A stretch of DNA of 64,000 nucleotides, taken from NCBI RefSeq assembly GCF_009796745.1, contig NZ_CP047024.1, forward strand, positions 3,286,001 to 3,350,000, written 5' to 3'. A model generated the notes under the pieces. It did no database searches and was not told the DNA's origin. It saw only the letters and a list, made by a program, of their open reading frames with translations. Source of the stretch: Paraglaciecola sp. L1A13. GTDB lineage: Bacteria; Pseudomonadota; Gammaproteobacteria; Enterobacterales; Alteromonadaceae. Positions within the stretch are counted from its first letter, which is position 1. Each line of letters starts with the position of its first letter. Of this stretch, positions 15,071 through 23,768 are shown one piece after another. The position numbers and the translations under genes were made by a program.

Positions 15071-17599
15071 TTACACCATTTGGCGTAATAAATGACTGGT
15101 GTTTAAACGCAACAAGCGCCAACAACCAACCATACCTAAAGCCCCTACTACAATTGCCCCAGCAACAGGCGCAATAAACCAATACTCCCAGTGTAAAGAA
15201 GCGTCCATATCAAACACTTGGCTTTGTAAGAAAAATAAACTGACTTCATTAGCGAACGCAGCCATTAAACCTGCAACTAAACCAATAATAACAAATTCAA
15301 ACAATACACTCGCGCGTATCAACCGCCCTTTAGCCCCCAATGTCCGCAGTATGGCCAGTTCCTGCTGTCGTTCATCCATACTTGCCTGCACTTGCGCAAT
15401 AAGCACTAATGCACCTGCGGCTAATACCAGTACTAAGATAAACTCTACCGCCAAAGACACTTGTTTGACGATCCCTCGAAGTTGTTCAATTCTGGCATCG
15501 ACGTCAAATAACGTCACACTGGCAAATGGCTTCATAAGTTCTGTAATATCTGATTTACGAGACTTATCTAAGTAAAAGCTAGACAAATATGTCGGCAAAT
15601 AATCCTTCATTGCTTGAGGCTGAATAACAAAAAAGAAGTTTGGTTGCATAGTTTGCCAGTCAACTTCACGCAGGCTTGATACCTCTGTATTTATCACTTC
15701 ACTACCCACATTAAAGGTGAGTTTATCCCCAAGCTTAATATTTAACCGTTGTGCAATGCGCGCTTCAACAGACACGCCATATAAACCACTGGCCAACGGC
15801 TCACTCGTATCAAACCACTGACCTGCGACGATTGTATTTTCATGCTGTAAGGTATCGCTCCAAGTTAAATTGGCTTCGCGCCCTAATCCCTCACGGCCCT
15901 GACGTTCGCCAGCTTCAGCATCTTCTTTGCTCACAGCCGTCGAAACTTTTTCGTCATTAATGGCTACAAAACGACCTCGTACAACAGGATAAAAATTTTC
16001 AATATCAACATTTTCCTGAGTAAAATGCGTTTTTAAATCAGGCAACTGCTGCTGAGTAATATTCACCAGAAAGTAATTTGGTGTGCCCTTAGGAAGTTGG
16101 TCTTGCCACTGAGCAATCATGTCATTTCGCATAACTAAGACGATCAAGAGCAGCATAATCGTTACCGCAAAACTAATGAGCTGAATGGCGTTGTCCATGG
16201 CCCGGCGTCTAATACGAGCCCAAGCTAACTGCCATGCGCCCATTTTACCTTTACCGAGCTTGCGCCCCAACCAGATCAAACCAAATGTCACAAGCAACAG
16301 ACTAATAACCAATAGAATGCCTGAGCCAAATAAAATAGCACTTAAGCCCAAATTACCACTATATGCCCACATTAGACTGAATATTGCGCCCCCTGAGGCT
16401 AAAAACTGAATAAAGCGCGAACTAAGCGATGCCCCCAAATCGCGACGTAATACTCGCAAGGGTGAAACTGAAAAAAGCTTAAGCAAAGGATAAAGCGAGA
16501 ACAGTACTGCGCATATGGCACCGGTAAATACAGCAATAATCAGTGGTCGCCAGAACCACACGTCCAATGATACTTCAACGCTGCCTGCCAGAGCCCAGAC
16601 CACAACCTGCTGAAGTATAAAGCCCAATAAAGTGCCTATCACTATGCCTAACAACGTAATAAACGTTATTTGCAATAGGTAGACTTGCTGCACCATCGCT
16701 TTGCTCGCGCCTAACGTTTTCATGATGGCAACGGGATCATAGTGTCGCTGGCTATAGCGCTGAGCGGCAACAGCAATGGATACTGCAGCCAAAACAATCG
16801 CCAGCAAGCTTGCCAATAAAAAATACTGCTCAGCTTTGGCTATGGAACGCCCGATAGCAGAATCATCATCACTGACCGATATCCAACTCTGTAATTCTTT
16901 ATCTAATTTTGGCATCAACCAATCGTAATACGCATTTAAGTCAGCTTCGCTACCGGTAAAAAAATAGCTAAAAGAAGCCCTACTACCCGGGCCGATAATA
17001 TTTGTTGCTGCTAAATCCTGCTCACCGATCAGCACTTTAGGATCGCCACCAAAAACGCTAAAACCAGCATCCGGTACATCAGATAGCACTTTAGTGACAG
17101 TAAATTTCTTATCACCTACTTCAATATCTTGGCCAAGTGTTAGGTCTAAGTTTTGAAAAAGACGAGATTCTATCCATGCGTGACCAGGCTTAGGTAATGA
17201 CTTGATAGCTTGACCTGGCGCAAAAGGTTGCTCGGCAACTCTTACTGTACCTTTCAACGGGTAACCCGGCGCTGCAGCGCGTAAGTCAACTAGCATCATA
17301 TTATCGCCAGAAAACGCCATCGAGCGGGTATACACCTGATTAGCCGTATCCAAGTTAAATTCTTGTGCTTTTTCTATCCAGCTCTGATCCACTGGTTGAC
17401 GAGACTTAAGGACGCGATCCGCCGCAATAAACTCGGCACTTTTAGCGGTTAACGCTGATTGAAGACGTTCACTGAAAAGTGATAAAGACAGCACTGAGGC
17501 CACTGACAATATTATGGCGAGTAAAATAATAGTTAACTCGCCGCGCTTAGCCTCATGCTTGAACAATCGCCAAGCAAGATTAAAGGTTTGCTTAGTCAT
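15071..17599 (-). CDS. ybbP: FtsX/MacB-like ABC transporter permease (YbbP)
   Basis: Predicted 842-residue inner-membrane permease of the YbbAP-type lipoprotein/lipid exporter superfamily. One membrane helix near the N-terminus (residues 20-42) precedes a large periplasmic domain. Helix bundles with the FtsX fold lie at about 255-390 and 720-842, with further helices at about 405-505 and a second periplasmic segment between. DERQQELAILRTLGAKGRLIR and YDPVAIMKTLGASKAMVQQ are the paired coupling regions that contact the ATPase. The gene follows ybbA by 3 nt and is transcribed with it. The YbbAP/TesA module is common in proteobacteria; a role in export of lipids or hydrophobic compounds is proposed, not proven. 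Confidence 0.93.
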   Translation of the reverse strand: MTKQTFNLAWRLFKHEAKRGELTIILLAIILSVASVLSLSLFSERLQSALTAKSAEFIAADRVLKSRQPVDQSWIEKAQEFNLDTANQVYTRSMAFSGDNMMLVDLRAAAPGYPLKGTVRVAEQPFAPGQAIKSLPKPGHAWIESRLFQNLDLTLGQDIEVGDKKFTVTKVLSDVPDAGFSVFGGDPKVLIGEQDLAATNIIGPGSRASFSYFFTGSEADLNAYYDWLMPKLDKELQSWISVSDDDSAIGRSIAKAEQYFLLASLLAIVLAAVSIAVAAQRYSQRHYDPVAIMKTLGASKAMVQQVYLLQITFITLLGIVIGTLLGFILQQVVVWALAGSVEVSLDVWFWRPLIIAVFTGAICAVLFSLYPLLKLFSVSPLRVLRRDLGASLSSRFIQFLASGGAIFSLMWAYSGNLGLSAILFGSGILLVISLLLVTFGLIWLGRKLGKGKMGAWQLAWARIRRRAMDNAIQLISFAVTIMLLLIVLVMRNDMIAQWQDQLPKGTPNYFLVNITQQQLPDLKTHFTQENVDIENFYPVVRGRFVAINDEKVSTAVSKEDAEAGERQGREGLGREANLTWSDTLQHENTIVAGQWFDTSEPLASGLYGVSVEARIAQRLNIKLGDKLTFNVGSEVINTEVSSLREVDWQTMQPNFFFVIQPQAMKDYLPTYLSSFYLDKSRKSDITELMKPFASVTLFDVDARIEQLRGIVKQVSLAVEFILVLVLAAGALVLIAQVQASMDERQQELAILRTLGAKGRLIRASVLFEFVIIGLVAGLMAAFANEVSLFFLQSQVFDMDASLHWEYWFIAPVAGAIVVGALGMVGCWRLLRLNTSHLLRQMV

Positions 17600-17602
17600 G
17601 CA

Positions 17603-18358
17603 TTACCCTACCTGATTTTGTGCAGTCTGCGCCGTTTCAGGCACATCTGACTCATCAGAATTTACCGCATTATTAGCTGGCGTTATTTCACTCAACTCGC
17701 CAGCATTCATTAACAATTGACGCTCACAATGTTTTGCCAGTTCACCGTCATGAGTAACCAAAACTAACGTAGTATGCGAATCGCGATTTAGATCAAACAA
17801 TAATTGCTCTATTTTATCGCTGTTGGCGGCATCCAAATTGCCGGTAGGCTCATCAGCAAAAAGTATTTTAGGCCTGGTAATAAAGGCGCGAGCAATGGCT
17901 ACCCGTTGCTGTTCACCACCGGACAACTGATTAGGATAATGATCGCCTCTATGTCCAAGGCCCACCTTATCGAGAATATCTTGCCCACGTTGTTTTGCGT
18001 CAGCTAATCCGGCAATTTCAGCTGGCAAAATAATATTCTCTAATGCGGTGAGACTTTGCACCAACATAAAGCTTTGAAAGATAAAGCCGACTTTTTCACC
18101 GCGTAACTGAGCACGCTGTTCTTCATCCATGTTATGCAAGCCCTGTCCATCTAAATAAATTTCTCCGCTGCTGACCTCATCAAGGCCCGCTAAAAGGCTT
18201 AGTAAAGTCGATTTACCGGAGCCTGACGCACCCACGATGGCAATCGACTCACCCGCCTTGACTTCGAAACTAATTGGCTTGAGGATCGAAAGCTCACCTT
18301 GAGACGTAGTAACAGTTTTCGTAATCACGGACGTTTTAATCATATTTGTAGGAGCCAT
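17603..18358 (-). CDS. ybbA: ABC transporter ATP-binding protein YbbA
   Basis: Predicted 251-residue ATPase partner of the downstream permease. It shows Walker A GASGSGKST, the Q-loop VGFIFQSF, signature LSGGEQQRVAIARA, Walker B ILFADEPTGNLD and the H-loop LVTHD. The family is that of LolD/MacB. The reading frame could open with a TTG at 18391; ATG 18358 or ATG 18343 is more likely, and no strong ribosome site decides between them. Its ATG at 18358 and that of the divergent tesA lie in the same CCATGG palindrome, so the two 5' untranslated regions must overlap each other's coding DNA. The C-terminal 25 residues are acidic and Ala/Asn-rich, an extension beyond E. coli YbbA. Confidence 0.93.
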   Translation of the reverse strand: MAPTNMIKTSVITKTVTTSQGELSILKPISFEVKAGESIAIVGASGSGKSTLLSLLAGLDEVSSGEIYLDGQGLHNMDEEQRAQLRGEKVGFIFQSFMLVQSLTALENIILPAEIAGLADAKQRGQDILDKVGLGHRGDHYPNQLSGGEQQRVAIARAFITRPKILFADEPTGNLDAANSDKIEQLLFDLNRDSHTTLVLVTHDGELAKHCERQLLMNAGELSEITPANNAVNSDESDVPETAQTAQNQVG

Positions 18359-19001
18359 GGTGTTTAATTTGATAAGTAATTCACTGCGCAAGCGCGCGAA
18401 AGTTATGTTGTTTCTTTTACCAATTTTACTGGTTTCAGATCAACTTTGGGCTAAATCGAGTAAATTGTTAATCCTAGGTGATAGCCTAAGTGCTGGTTAT
18501 GGTTTGACGCAAGCGCAAAGCTGGGTAAGTTTGTTACAAGATGCGTGGCAAAAAAGCGACATAAGTGTTGTAAATGCTGCGATAAGTGGCGAAACAACAG
18601 ACGGAGCACTAGCAAGGTTGCCACGCTTGTTAGACCAACATACTCCTAGTCATGTATTTGTCGAACTCGGCGGCAACGACGGGTTACAGGGTCATCCGGT
18701 CGCTAAGATGCGTAGTAATCTAGCAAAAATAATTGAACTCAGTCAATCGTCAGGGGCAACGGTTATCTTACAAGAAATGCAGATACCTACAAACTATGGG
18801 CGCCGCTATACTGAGCTTTTCACTGGCGCTTACGCCGCAGTAGCAAAAGATCATAACGTGGTGTTGCTACCATTTTTCCTCGCAGATATCGCCCTAAACA
18901 GTGACTTAATGCAAGCTGACGGTATTCACCCAAATGCCAAAGCACAGCCCATTATCGCTGAATCAATGGCACAAACGTTAAAACCACTTGTGGCGCCATA
19001 A
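18357..19001 (+). CDS. tesA: arylesterase / acyl-CoA thioesterase I, GDSL family
   Basis: Predicted 214-residue periplasmic SGNH hydrolase (TesA/ApeA/protease I). After an N-terminal signal region (hydrophobic core at 17-31, ending LWA) come block I GDSLSAGYG (nucleophile Ser43), block II ISGETTDGA (Gly), block III GGNDGLQG (Asn) and block V ADGIHPN (catalytic Asp and His). It hydrolyses acyl thioesters and aryl esters in other bacteria. GTAGGAG lies only 2 bases before the first ATG, tighter than usual. An ATG at 18405 would give a shorter, more normal signal peptide. It is divergent from ybbA-ybbP, a widely conserved arrangement. Confidence 0.95.
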   Translation: MVFNLISNSLRKRAKVMLFLLPILLVSDQLWAKSSKLLILGDSLSAGYGLTQAQSWVSLLQDAWQKSDISVVNAAISGETTDGALARLPRLLDQHTPSHVFVELGGNDGLQGHPVAKMRSNLAKIIELSQSSGATVILQEMQIPTNYGRRYTELFTGAYAAVAKDHNVVLLPFFLADIALNSDLMQADGIHPNAKAQPIIAESMAQTLKPLVAP

Positions 19002-19093
19002 TACCCGTTGCTTGTTTTTAACATAATTGGCGCACTGACAGGCTTAGCTAACCAAGACTAAGCTCAAATAAGAGTTTCCTTAGGAGCGTCATT

Positions 19094-19258
19094 ATGGGCG
19101 TCAATTCAACAAGTGCGAATGCTGTTCAAACCACTCAACTATCACCAAGGCAGGAGGTTGAACGCAGACCACCACCAGCACAAGAAACTCAATCGAGTGA
19201 ATTTTGTAACCCAGCAGCGTTCACCCAAGTGTTTGAAGCGCCTCAAACAACAGATTAA
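19094..19258 (+). CDS. small hypothetical protein, 54 aa
   Basis: A short gene with a good ribosome site: TTAGGAGCGTCATT then ATG (eight bases from AGGAG). The product starts MGVNSTSANAVQTTQ, is rich in Pro, Gln, Thr and Ser (RRPPPAQETQSSE) and has no signal, membrane helix or known motif, so it is probably unstructured. It lies 92 nt downstream of tesA on the same strand. The ribosome site and the uninterrupted Pro/Gln-rich frame are the main reasons to call it; an overlapping 88-residue frame shifted by one base lacks a ribosome site. Confidence 0.6.
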   Translation: MGVNSTSANAVQTTQLSPRQEVERRPPPAQETQSSEFCNPAAFTQVFEAPQTTD

Positions 19259-19386
19259 AACCAGCGGGTGGGTTCAATTGCAGACGTTAGGATTTAACGC
19301 TTTATCGAAAGGTAAAAGAGAAAAAACCAGAGTGATAACACCACTTGCAACACCCTCTTATTTTTACATTGGCCCATGAAAAACGT

Positions 19387-20319
19387 CTAGTGCCGCTGCT
19401 GTAAAACGCGCACTATTTCATGAGAGTCGCTCAATCTGCGTACTTGCATAAATAAGCTTTCAGCTTCTGGATATTGACGGCTTAAATAGCCTAACCATTG
19501 CTTAAGACGATTAGGAAAATATTTTCCCTTATCACCAAATATTTCATATCCAGAGTAATCTAATAGTAGTTGATTTACCTCTGACCAAGGCATGATTTCT
19601 TGCTCGCCACGCACAACCCGCGCTAAATTAGGTACTGCGAGAATGCCCCGCCCAAGCATAATATTCTGACAGTTAGATTGCTGCTGGCAGTTAATCGCAT
19701 CATCAAAAGACCATATTTCACCATTAGCGATAATCGGGATATTCACTTTCTGTTTGATATCTGCGATCCAGGACCAATAAGCGGGAGGTTTATATCCTTC
19801 CACTTTGGTACGTGCGTGTATCACTAGCAAATCTGCACCCGCAGCTTCAATAGCCGCTGCATTTTCGAATGCTAAACTTTTATCATCAAAACCCAAGCGC
19901 ATCTTTGCCGTCACTTTATGTTCGCTTGGCACGGCTTGGCGTACCGCACTAACAATATCGTATAAAGTTTGCGGCTCGCGCAACAAAATGGCCCCCCCTT
20001 TACTCTTATTCACGGTCTTGGCTGGACAGCCAAAGTTTAAATCTACCCCGTGAGAACCCAGTTCAACTGCTCGTTGAGCATTTTCGGCCAACGGTTGAGG
20101 ATGCTGCCCAAGTAACTGCACTCGCACTGGAGTACCATTTGGGGTAAAACCATCGTTATGTAACTCGGGGCAAAAACGATAAAATACTTTCTTAGGGAGT
20201 AAGCATTCCACGACTCGCACAAATTCAGTGACACATAGGTCGAAGCCACCGACCCTACTCAACATGTCTCGCATGAGGTGATCAACCACCCCTTCCATCG
20301 GCGCTAAAATTACTTGCAA
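19387..20319 (-). CDS. dusC: tRNA-dihydrouridine(16) synthase
   Basis: Predicted 310-residue flavoenzyme that reduces uridine 16 in the tRNA D-loop. TIM-barrel signatures are LAPMEGVVDHLMRDML at the start, TEFVRVVE, GVDLNFGCPAKTVNKSKGGA with the catalytic Cys, VTAKMRLGF, VIHARTKVEGY and NGEIWSFDDA. TEFVRV and the C-terminal RLKQWLGYL favour DusC over DusA or DusB. The open frame reaches an ATG at 20355, but alignment to E. coli DusC, which begins directly before VLLAPMEGV, points to the TTG at 20319, preceded by AGAG. The longer form would add 12 hydrophobic residues. Confidence 0.93.
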   Translation of the reverse strand: MQVILAPMEGVVDHLMRDMLSRVGGFDLCVTEFVRVVECLLPKKVFYRFCPELHNDGFTPNGTPVRVQLLGQHPQPLAENAQRAVELGSHGVDLNFGCPAKTVNKSKGGAILLREPQTLYDIVSAVRQAVPSEHKVTAKMRLGFDDKSLAFENAAAIEAAGADLLVIHARTKVEGYKPPAYWSWIADIKQKVNIPIIANGEIWSFDDAINCQQQSNCQNIMLGRGILAVPNLARVVRGEQEIMPWSEVNQLLLDYSGYEIFGDKGKYFPNRLKQWLGYLSRQYPEAESLFMQVRRLSDSHEIVRVLQQRH

Positions 20320-20404
20320 CTTGTTTACTCTGTAAATAAAACCAATAAAAAACATAAGACTATCAGTAGCCTTACGTAAAACGAAAAGTCGAAATATGAA
20401 AATT

Positions 20405-20614
20405 CTATCGTGTTAGATTTAGCGGCTTATTTTTCTCAAGGTCAGACTTTTCAGCCCTTAATGAACAACGATTAAGAATTTCTGCTCGCCGTTCAGTGGA
20501 CGCATCCCCCCAGCCAACTATTTCGTCCAACATTCGATAACACCCCACGCACATATCTTGCCGATCTAAGCAACAATTTCGCACGCATGGCGACGTTATT
20601 TCTTTACTTTCCAC
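20405..20614 (-). CDS. DUF1289-family cysteine-rich small protein
   Basis: Predicted 69-residue protein with the DUF1289 pattern SPCVRNCCLDRQDMCVGCYRML: a cluster of four or five cysteines that likely binds metal, followed by EIVGWGDAS. The family (E. coli YdhL type) is widespread in proteobacteria and of unknown function. It lies upstream of dusC on the same strand, 85 nt from that gene's longest frame, and may be co-transcribed with it. Confidence 0.88.
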   Translation of the reverse strand: MESKEITSPCVRNCCLDRQDMCVGCYRMLDEIVGWGDASTERRAEILNRCSLRAEKSDLEKNKPLNLTR

Positions 20615-20793
20615 ATGTTTCCTTAAGGCGAAACTTTAAATTTAATTGTACCACAGCGTTGATCAGCTTAAACATAGATCGAAATAGCAAATTTATCGGT
20701 TAACTCCGTACCATTTTACCGTATTATCGAACTGCGTATCTCGCAGGGATCAGGGAACTGAGTAAATAAATATCAATAAGAAGGGAAAACGAC

Positions 20794-21993
20794 ATGACCG
20801 ATAATATAGATTATTCGAACTACAGCTATGAAGATTTACTCAGCGCCAGAGCAGGTATAGACACAGACGTCTATCCTGAGCGCGCAGTTGAGCTTGATAG
20901 ACTGATCGCACAAAGGGCCCCAAAGCTAGAGTCAGCAGATAGCACAGGCCAAAGTGCAGTATTACGCCAAGTTCAAGTCAAGTTTCATGGTAAAACCTCG
21001 GAGTTTTTTGGTATATGGATCGTTAATATATTACTGACGATCGTGACCTTAGGTATTTATTCAGCTTGGGCTACCGTGCGGACTCATCGATATTTCTACT
21101 CGAACACTGAGATTGATGGGCATTGCTTTTCATATTTAGCCAACCCGATACAAATTTTAAAAGGACGAATTATAGCAGTAGTCGCATTTGTTATTTATTC
21201 AATCGCTGCTGCTTTTAGTCCTATGTTGATGCTAGTTTTCATCGTGGCTTTTATCTTTCTAACGCCATTGATGATTATCTTAGCGGTTCGATTTAAAATG
21301 CGTATGACAGCATATCGCAACATAAGATTTGGCTTCAACGGAAAGTATGGCGATGCATTTGTTGTCTTCGTTTTACTGCCAATCGTCAGCGTATTTACCC
21401 TTTATACTGCGCTTCCCTGGGTATTTAAGAAAATGGACGAATTTTTACATAATAATATGACTTACGGTCAGCAAAAATTCACCACTCAACTGCGTAGCTC
21501 TCAATACTACATTGCTTCGTTCGGCGCATTGGTCTTAGCTTTGGTTATAGGTGCTTTATCTTTGTTAGCACTAGGCGCATCATTTAGAGCGTTTGAGGCT
21601 CAGGCCGCTCAGGGACCATCGTTTTCCTTGCTCACAATGGGAATTATGTTTGGGTATCTGGTGATATTCCTTATTGCTTCTAGTTTTTACCAAGCTTATG
21701 TTCGCAATCACTTATTCAACTCGATGCAAATAAACAACGTTGCTAGCTTCACTTCGAGTGTCTCTGCAGCAAGATTAATATGGCTTCATTTGAGCAACTT
21801 AATCGCACTGGTGGTGACGCTCGGCTTAGCGCTGCCGTGGATCCACATTCGTACATCGATATTTTATGCTAATGCGACCAAAATCTCTGTCTTAGAAGGT
21901 ATTACTGATGTAGTTGAGGGAGCACAGGACGATACAAGCGCGATAGGCGAAGAAATATCGAATGTATTCGACGTAGATATTGCTTTAGGATAA
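20794..21993 (+). CDS. YjgN family (DUF898) membrane protein
   Basis: Predicted 399-residue inner-membrane protein. A short soluble N-terminus (residues 1-65) precedes the DUF898 domain: FHGKTSEFFGIWIVNILLTIVTLGIYSAWA is a typical start, followed by TRFFY-like VRTHRYFYSNTEIDG and a second related half near residues 300-365 (LPWIHIRTSIFYANAT). Around eight hydrophobic helices are visible. The function is unknown. It is followed after 4 nt by an M48 metallopeptidase, a pairing known from other proteobacteria. GAAGGGAAAACGAC precedes the ATG. Confidence 0.9.
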   Translation: MTDNIDYSNYSYEDLLSARAGIDTDVYPERAVELDRLIAQRAPKLESADSTGQSAVLRQVQVKFHGKTSEFFGIWIVNILLTIVTLGIYSAWATVRTHRYFYSNTEIDGHCFSYLANPIQILKGRIIAVVAFVIYSIAAAFSPMLMLVFIVAFIFLTPLMIILAVRFKMRMTAYRNIRFGFNGKYGDAFVVFVLLPIVSVFTLYTALPWVFKKMDEFLHNNMTYGQQKFTTQLRSSQYYIASFGALVLALVIGALSLLALGASFRAFEAQAAQGPSFSLLTMGIMFGYLVIFLIASSFYQAYVRNHLFNSMQINNVASFTSSVSAARLIWLHLSNLIALVVTLGLALPWIHIRTSIFYANATKISVLEGITDVVEGAQDDTSAIGEEISNVFDVDIALG

Positions 21994-21997
21994 AGCG

Positions 21998-23023
21998 ATG
22001 CATAACGCGATGTTTTATCCTGCAGGCAGCGCTCGCTGCCTGCTAGTTCAGCTCGATTTTAGTGCAGAAGAAGTGCGGGTGCTCAATGCAAATAATGAAG
22101 TACTGCACACAATCCCATTAAGCCAGCTAAACCCTACCTCTAAATTAGCCGCAACACGTCGCGAAGTCATATTGCCGAACATGGGTTTACTGTCATTTGA
22201 GCCAACGCCCGAGCTAGATTCTTTGATATATTCCTCCGGCAAAAAGCAATGGGCATCTACGCTTGAAAGCAGCTACCAAGCAATAGCCATTAGCTTATTA
22301 TTGGTGCCGCTTTGTTTGTTTATTATTTTTAAATATATTATTCCGCTTGCAGCTGAGCGTTTTGCTGAAGTAATCCCTTATAGTGCAATAAATTTAGCGT
22401 CTATACATACCCTCAAAGCATTGGATCAGAGTATGTTACAGCCAAGTGAACTGACTCTTAGCGAACAACAAACAATTCAGTCCAACTGGCAGCGCGCAGT
22501 GAGTCAACTTACATTCGATAATGCATATTACACACTACTCTTTCGAAAAAGCGAGTCGCTCGGTGCCAATGCATTTGCTTTGCCAAACGGCACGATTGTG
22601 GTTACCGATGAATTCATACAACTAATAGAAAGTCGTCAAGATTTGCTGCAAGCCGTATTATTGCATGAGATAGGACATGTGGAACATCATCACTCGATGC
22701 GGCTTATTTCCCAAAGTCTATTCTCGTCTCTTGTGATTGATTATTTTTTTGCCGATGTAAGTGGCCTGATTGATGCTTTTGCTGGTATATCGACAACACT
22801 GGTACAAAATCAGTTTTCATCAGAATTGGAATGGGAAGCAGATAATTTCGCACTGAAACAGATGAAAACTGCTGCGCTTGATACTGAAGCTTTTGCTTTA
22901 GCGCTAGAAAAACTGATGAAAACGATACCGAAAGAGTCAAATGTCGACAGCTGGTTACAAACTCATCCATTGCTACGTGAGCGAATTGCTAACGCTAGAG
23001 CCGTTCAAGATGCCCCTAACTAG
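21998..23023 (+). CDS. M48 family metallopeptidase
   Basis: Predicted 341-residue membrane-anchored zinc peptidase. Residues 1-90 form a cytoplasmic-looking domain, a helix lies at 95-116, and the peptidase domain carries HEIGH at 223-227 with the third ligand in SELEWEADNFAL (about 282-287). This is the HtpX/Oma1-like M48 arrangement, usually associated with membrane or periplasmic protein quality control. It is coupled to the DUF898 gene upstream by a 4-nt gap, so the DUF898 protein may be its membrane partner or substrate. Its end overlaps the convergent small gene by 8 nt. The target is unknown. Confidence 0.92.
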   Translation: MHNAMFYPAGSARCLLVQLDFSAEEVRVLNANNEVLHTIPLSQLNPTSKLAATRREVILPNMGLLSFEPTPELDSLIYSSGKKQWASTLESSYQAIAISLLLVPLCLFIIFKYIIPLAAERFAEVIPYSAINLASIHTLKALDQSMLQPSELTLSEQQTIQSNWQRAVSQLTFDNAYYTLLFRKSESLGANAFALPNGTIVVTDEFIQLIESRQDLLQAVLLHEIGHVEHHHSMRLISQSLFSSLVIDYFFADVSGLIDAFAGISTTLVQNQFSSELEWEADNFALKQMKTAALDTEAFALALEKLMKTIPKESNVDSWLQTHPLLRERIANARAVQDAPN

Positions 23024-23468
23024 TTGCTAAATATCTTGCGAGCCAATTGATTTCACAAATAGACTCCGTTTTGTCTATATATCCGGCATTTTGTAAACAG
23101 CCATAAGCCTCATAACCGTCACTGAAGCAACGAGGGACGATGCCTGATTCCGTAAAATACGGCAATAGCGCGTCACCTTGCGAAGGTGAATCTACCACCC
23201 AGCATTCAAGCTTTTGATTACGTCGGTCCAAATTAACAGCGGATTTAAGTGGCGATGAACTAACTGACTTAGGAACAACCCAGCCTCGCATATCAACCAG
23301 CACAGCCCAAGTATTTCCGCGCATTGCGTGCATAGTTTCACCTAAGTCAGACAGGTAAGCCATGTCAGTTTGCAATGTCCAATGACCTTTAATTTGCACA
23401 ACAATAAGGCGTGATTTCACCGTAATTCGGTAATATGGAGGAGATGATTTAGAGTTACTCAATATCAA
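23016..23468 (-). CDS. hypothetical protein, paralogue of the 40844-41281 product
   Basis: Predicted 150-residue cytoplasmic protein without signal or membrane helix. The order of beta strands and helices (YYRITVKSRLIVVQIKGHW, then GNTWAVLVDMRGWVV, then LECWVVDSP) resembles a STAS/SpoIIAA-like fold. It lines up with the 145-residue product at 40844-41281, which has VELDVVDNILLVEGHGPW, SRWGALVVLHGDPIYV and VATAMVVEQS at matching places. I know no function. It converges on the M48 gene with an 8-nt overlap. The fold is inferred by eye. Confidence 0.68.
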   Translation of the reverse strand: MILSNSKSSPPYYRITVKSRLIVVQIKGHWTLQTDMAYLSDLGETMHAMRGNTWAVLVDMRGWVVPKSVSSSPLKSAVNLDRRNQKLECWVVDSPSQGDALLPYFTESGIVPRCFSDGYEAYGCLQNAGYIDKTESICEINWLARYLATS

Positions 23469-23658
23469 TATACTGCATTTGTTGTATTTAACTTGGCGAT
23501 AAAATGCTCTGGGTTAGCGCATAGAGCAGTTACCATATATATTAGCATCAAAACGCTAAGGTAGAATCTAATATAAACCTATACGTCGCTATATTGAAAT
23601 TAGACCATTCAGATATCACCGATTAAAACTTGAAATATTTAGAATAAAAAAATAAAAA

Positions 23659-23686
23659 AAAAGCCGTACAGTGATGTACGGCTTTT
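23659..23686 (-). terminator. terminator of the tRNA-Ala/Glu operon
   Basis: AAGCCGTAC and GTACGGCTT form a 9-bp stem around AGTGAT. Read on the minus strand it is followed by a long T run, just past the last tRNA-Glu. It can also act weakly for the opposite strand. Confidence 0.88.
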
Positions 23687-23692
23687 CTTATA

Positions 23693-23768
23693 TGGCGTCC
23701 CCAAGGGGATTCGAACCCCTGTTACCGCCGTGAAAGGGCGGTGTCCTAGGCCTCTAGACGATGGGGAC
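23693..23768 (-). tRNA. tRNA-Glu (anticodon TTC), copy 3 of operon
   Basis: A 76-base cloverleaf on the minus strand: GTCCCC acceptor, anticodon loop CTTTCAC with TTC, T-arm GGTTCGAATCC and encoded CCA. Identical to the two copies 399 and 798 bases to the right. Confidence 0.98.

Noticed and set aside
15099..15575. 158-codon plus-strand frame
   Set aside because: Antisense shadow of the ybbP permease with Asn/Thr/Ala bias typical of such shadows.
19113..19379. 88-codon frame overlapping the 54-codon gene
   Set aside because: No ribosome site, starts inside the better-supported gene and is composed of basic low-complexity sequence.
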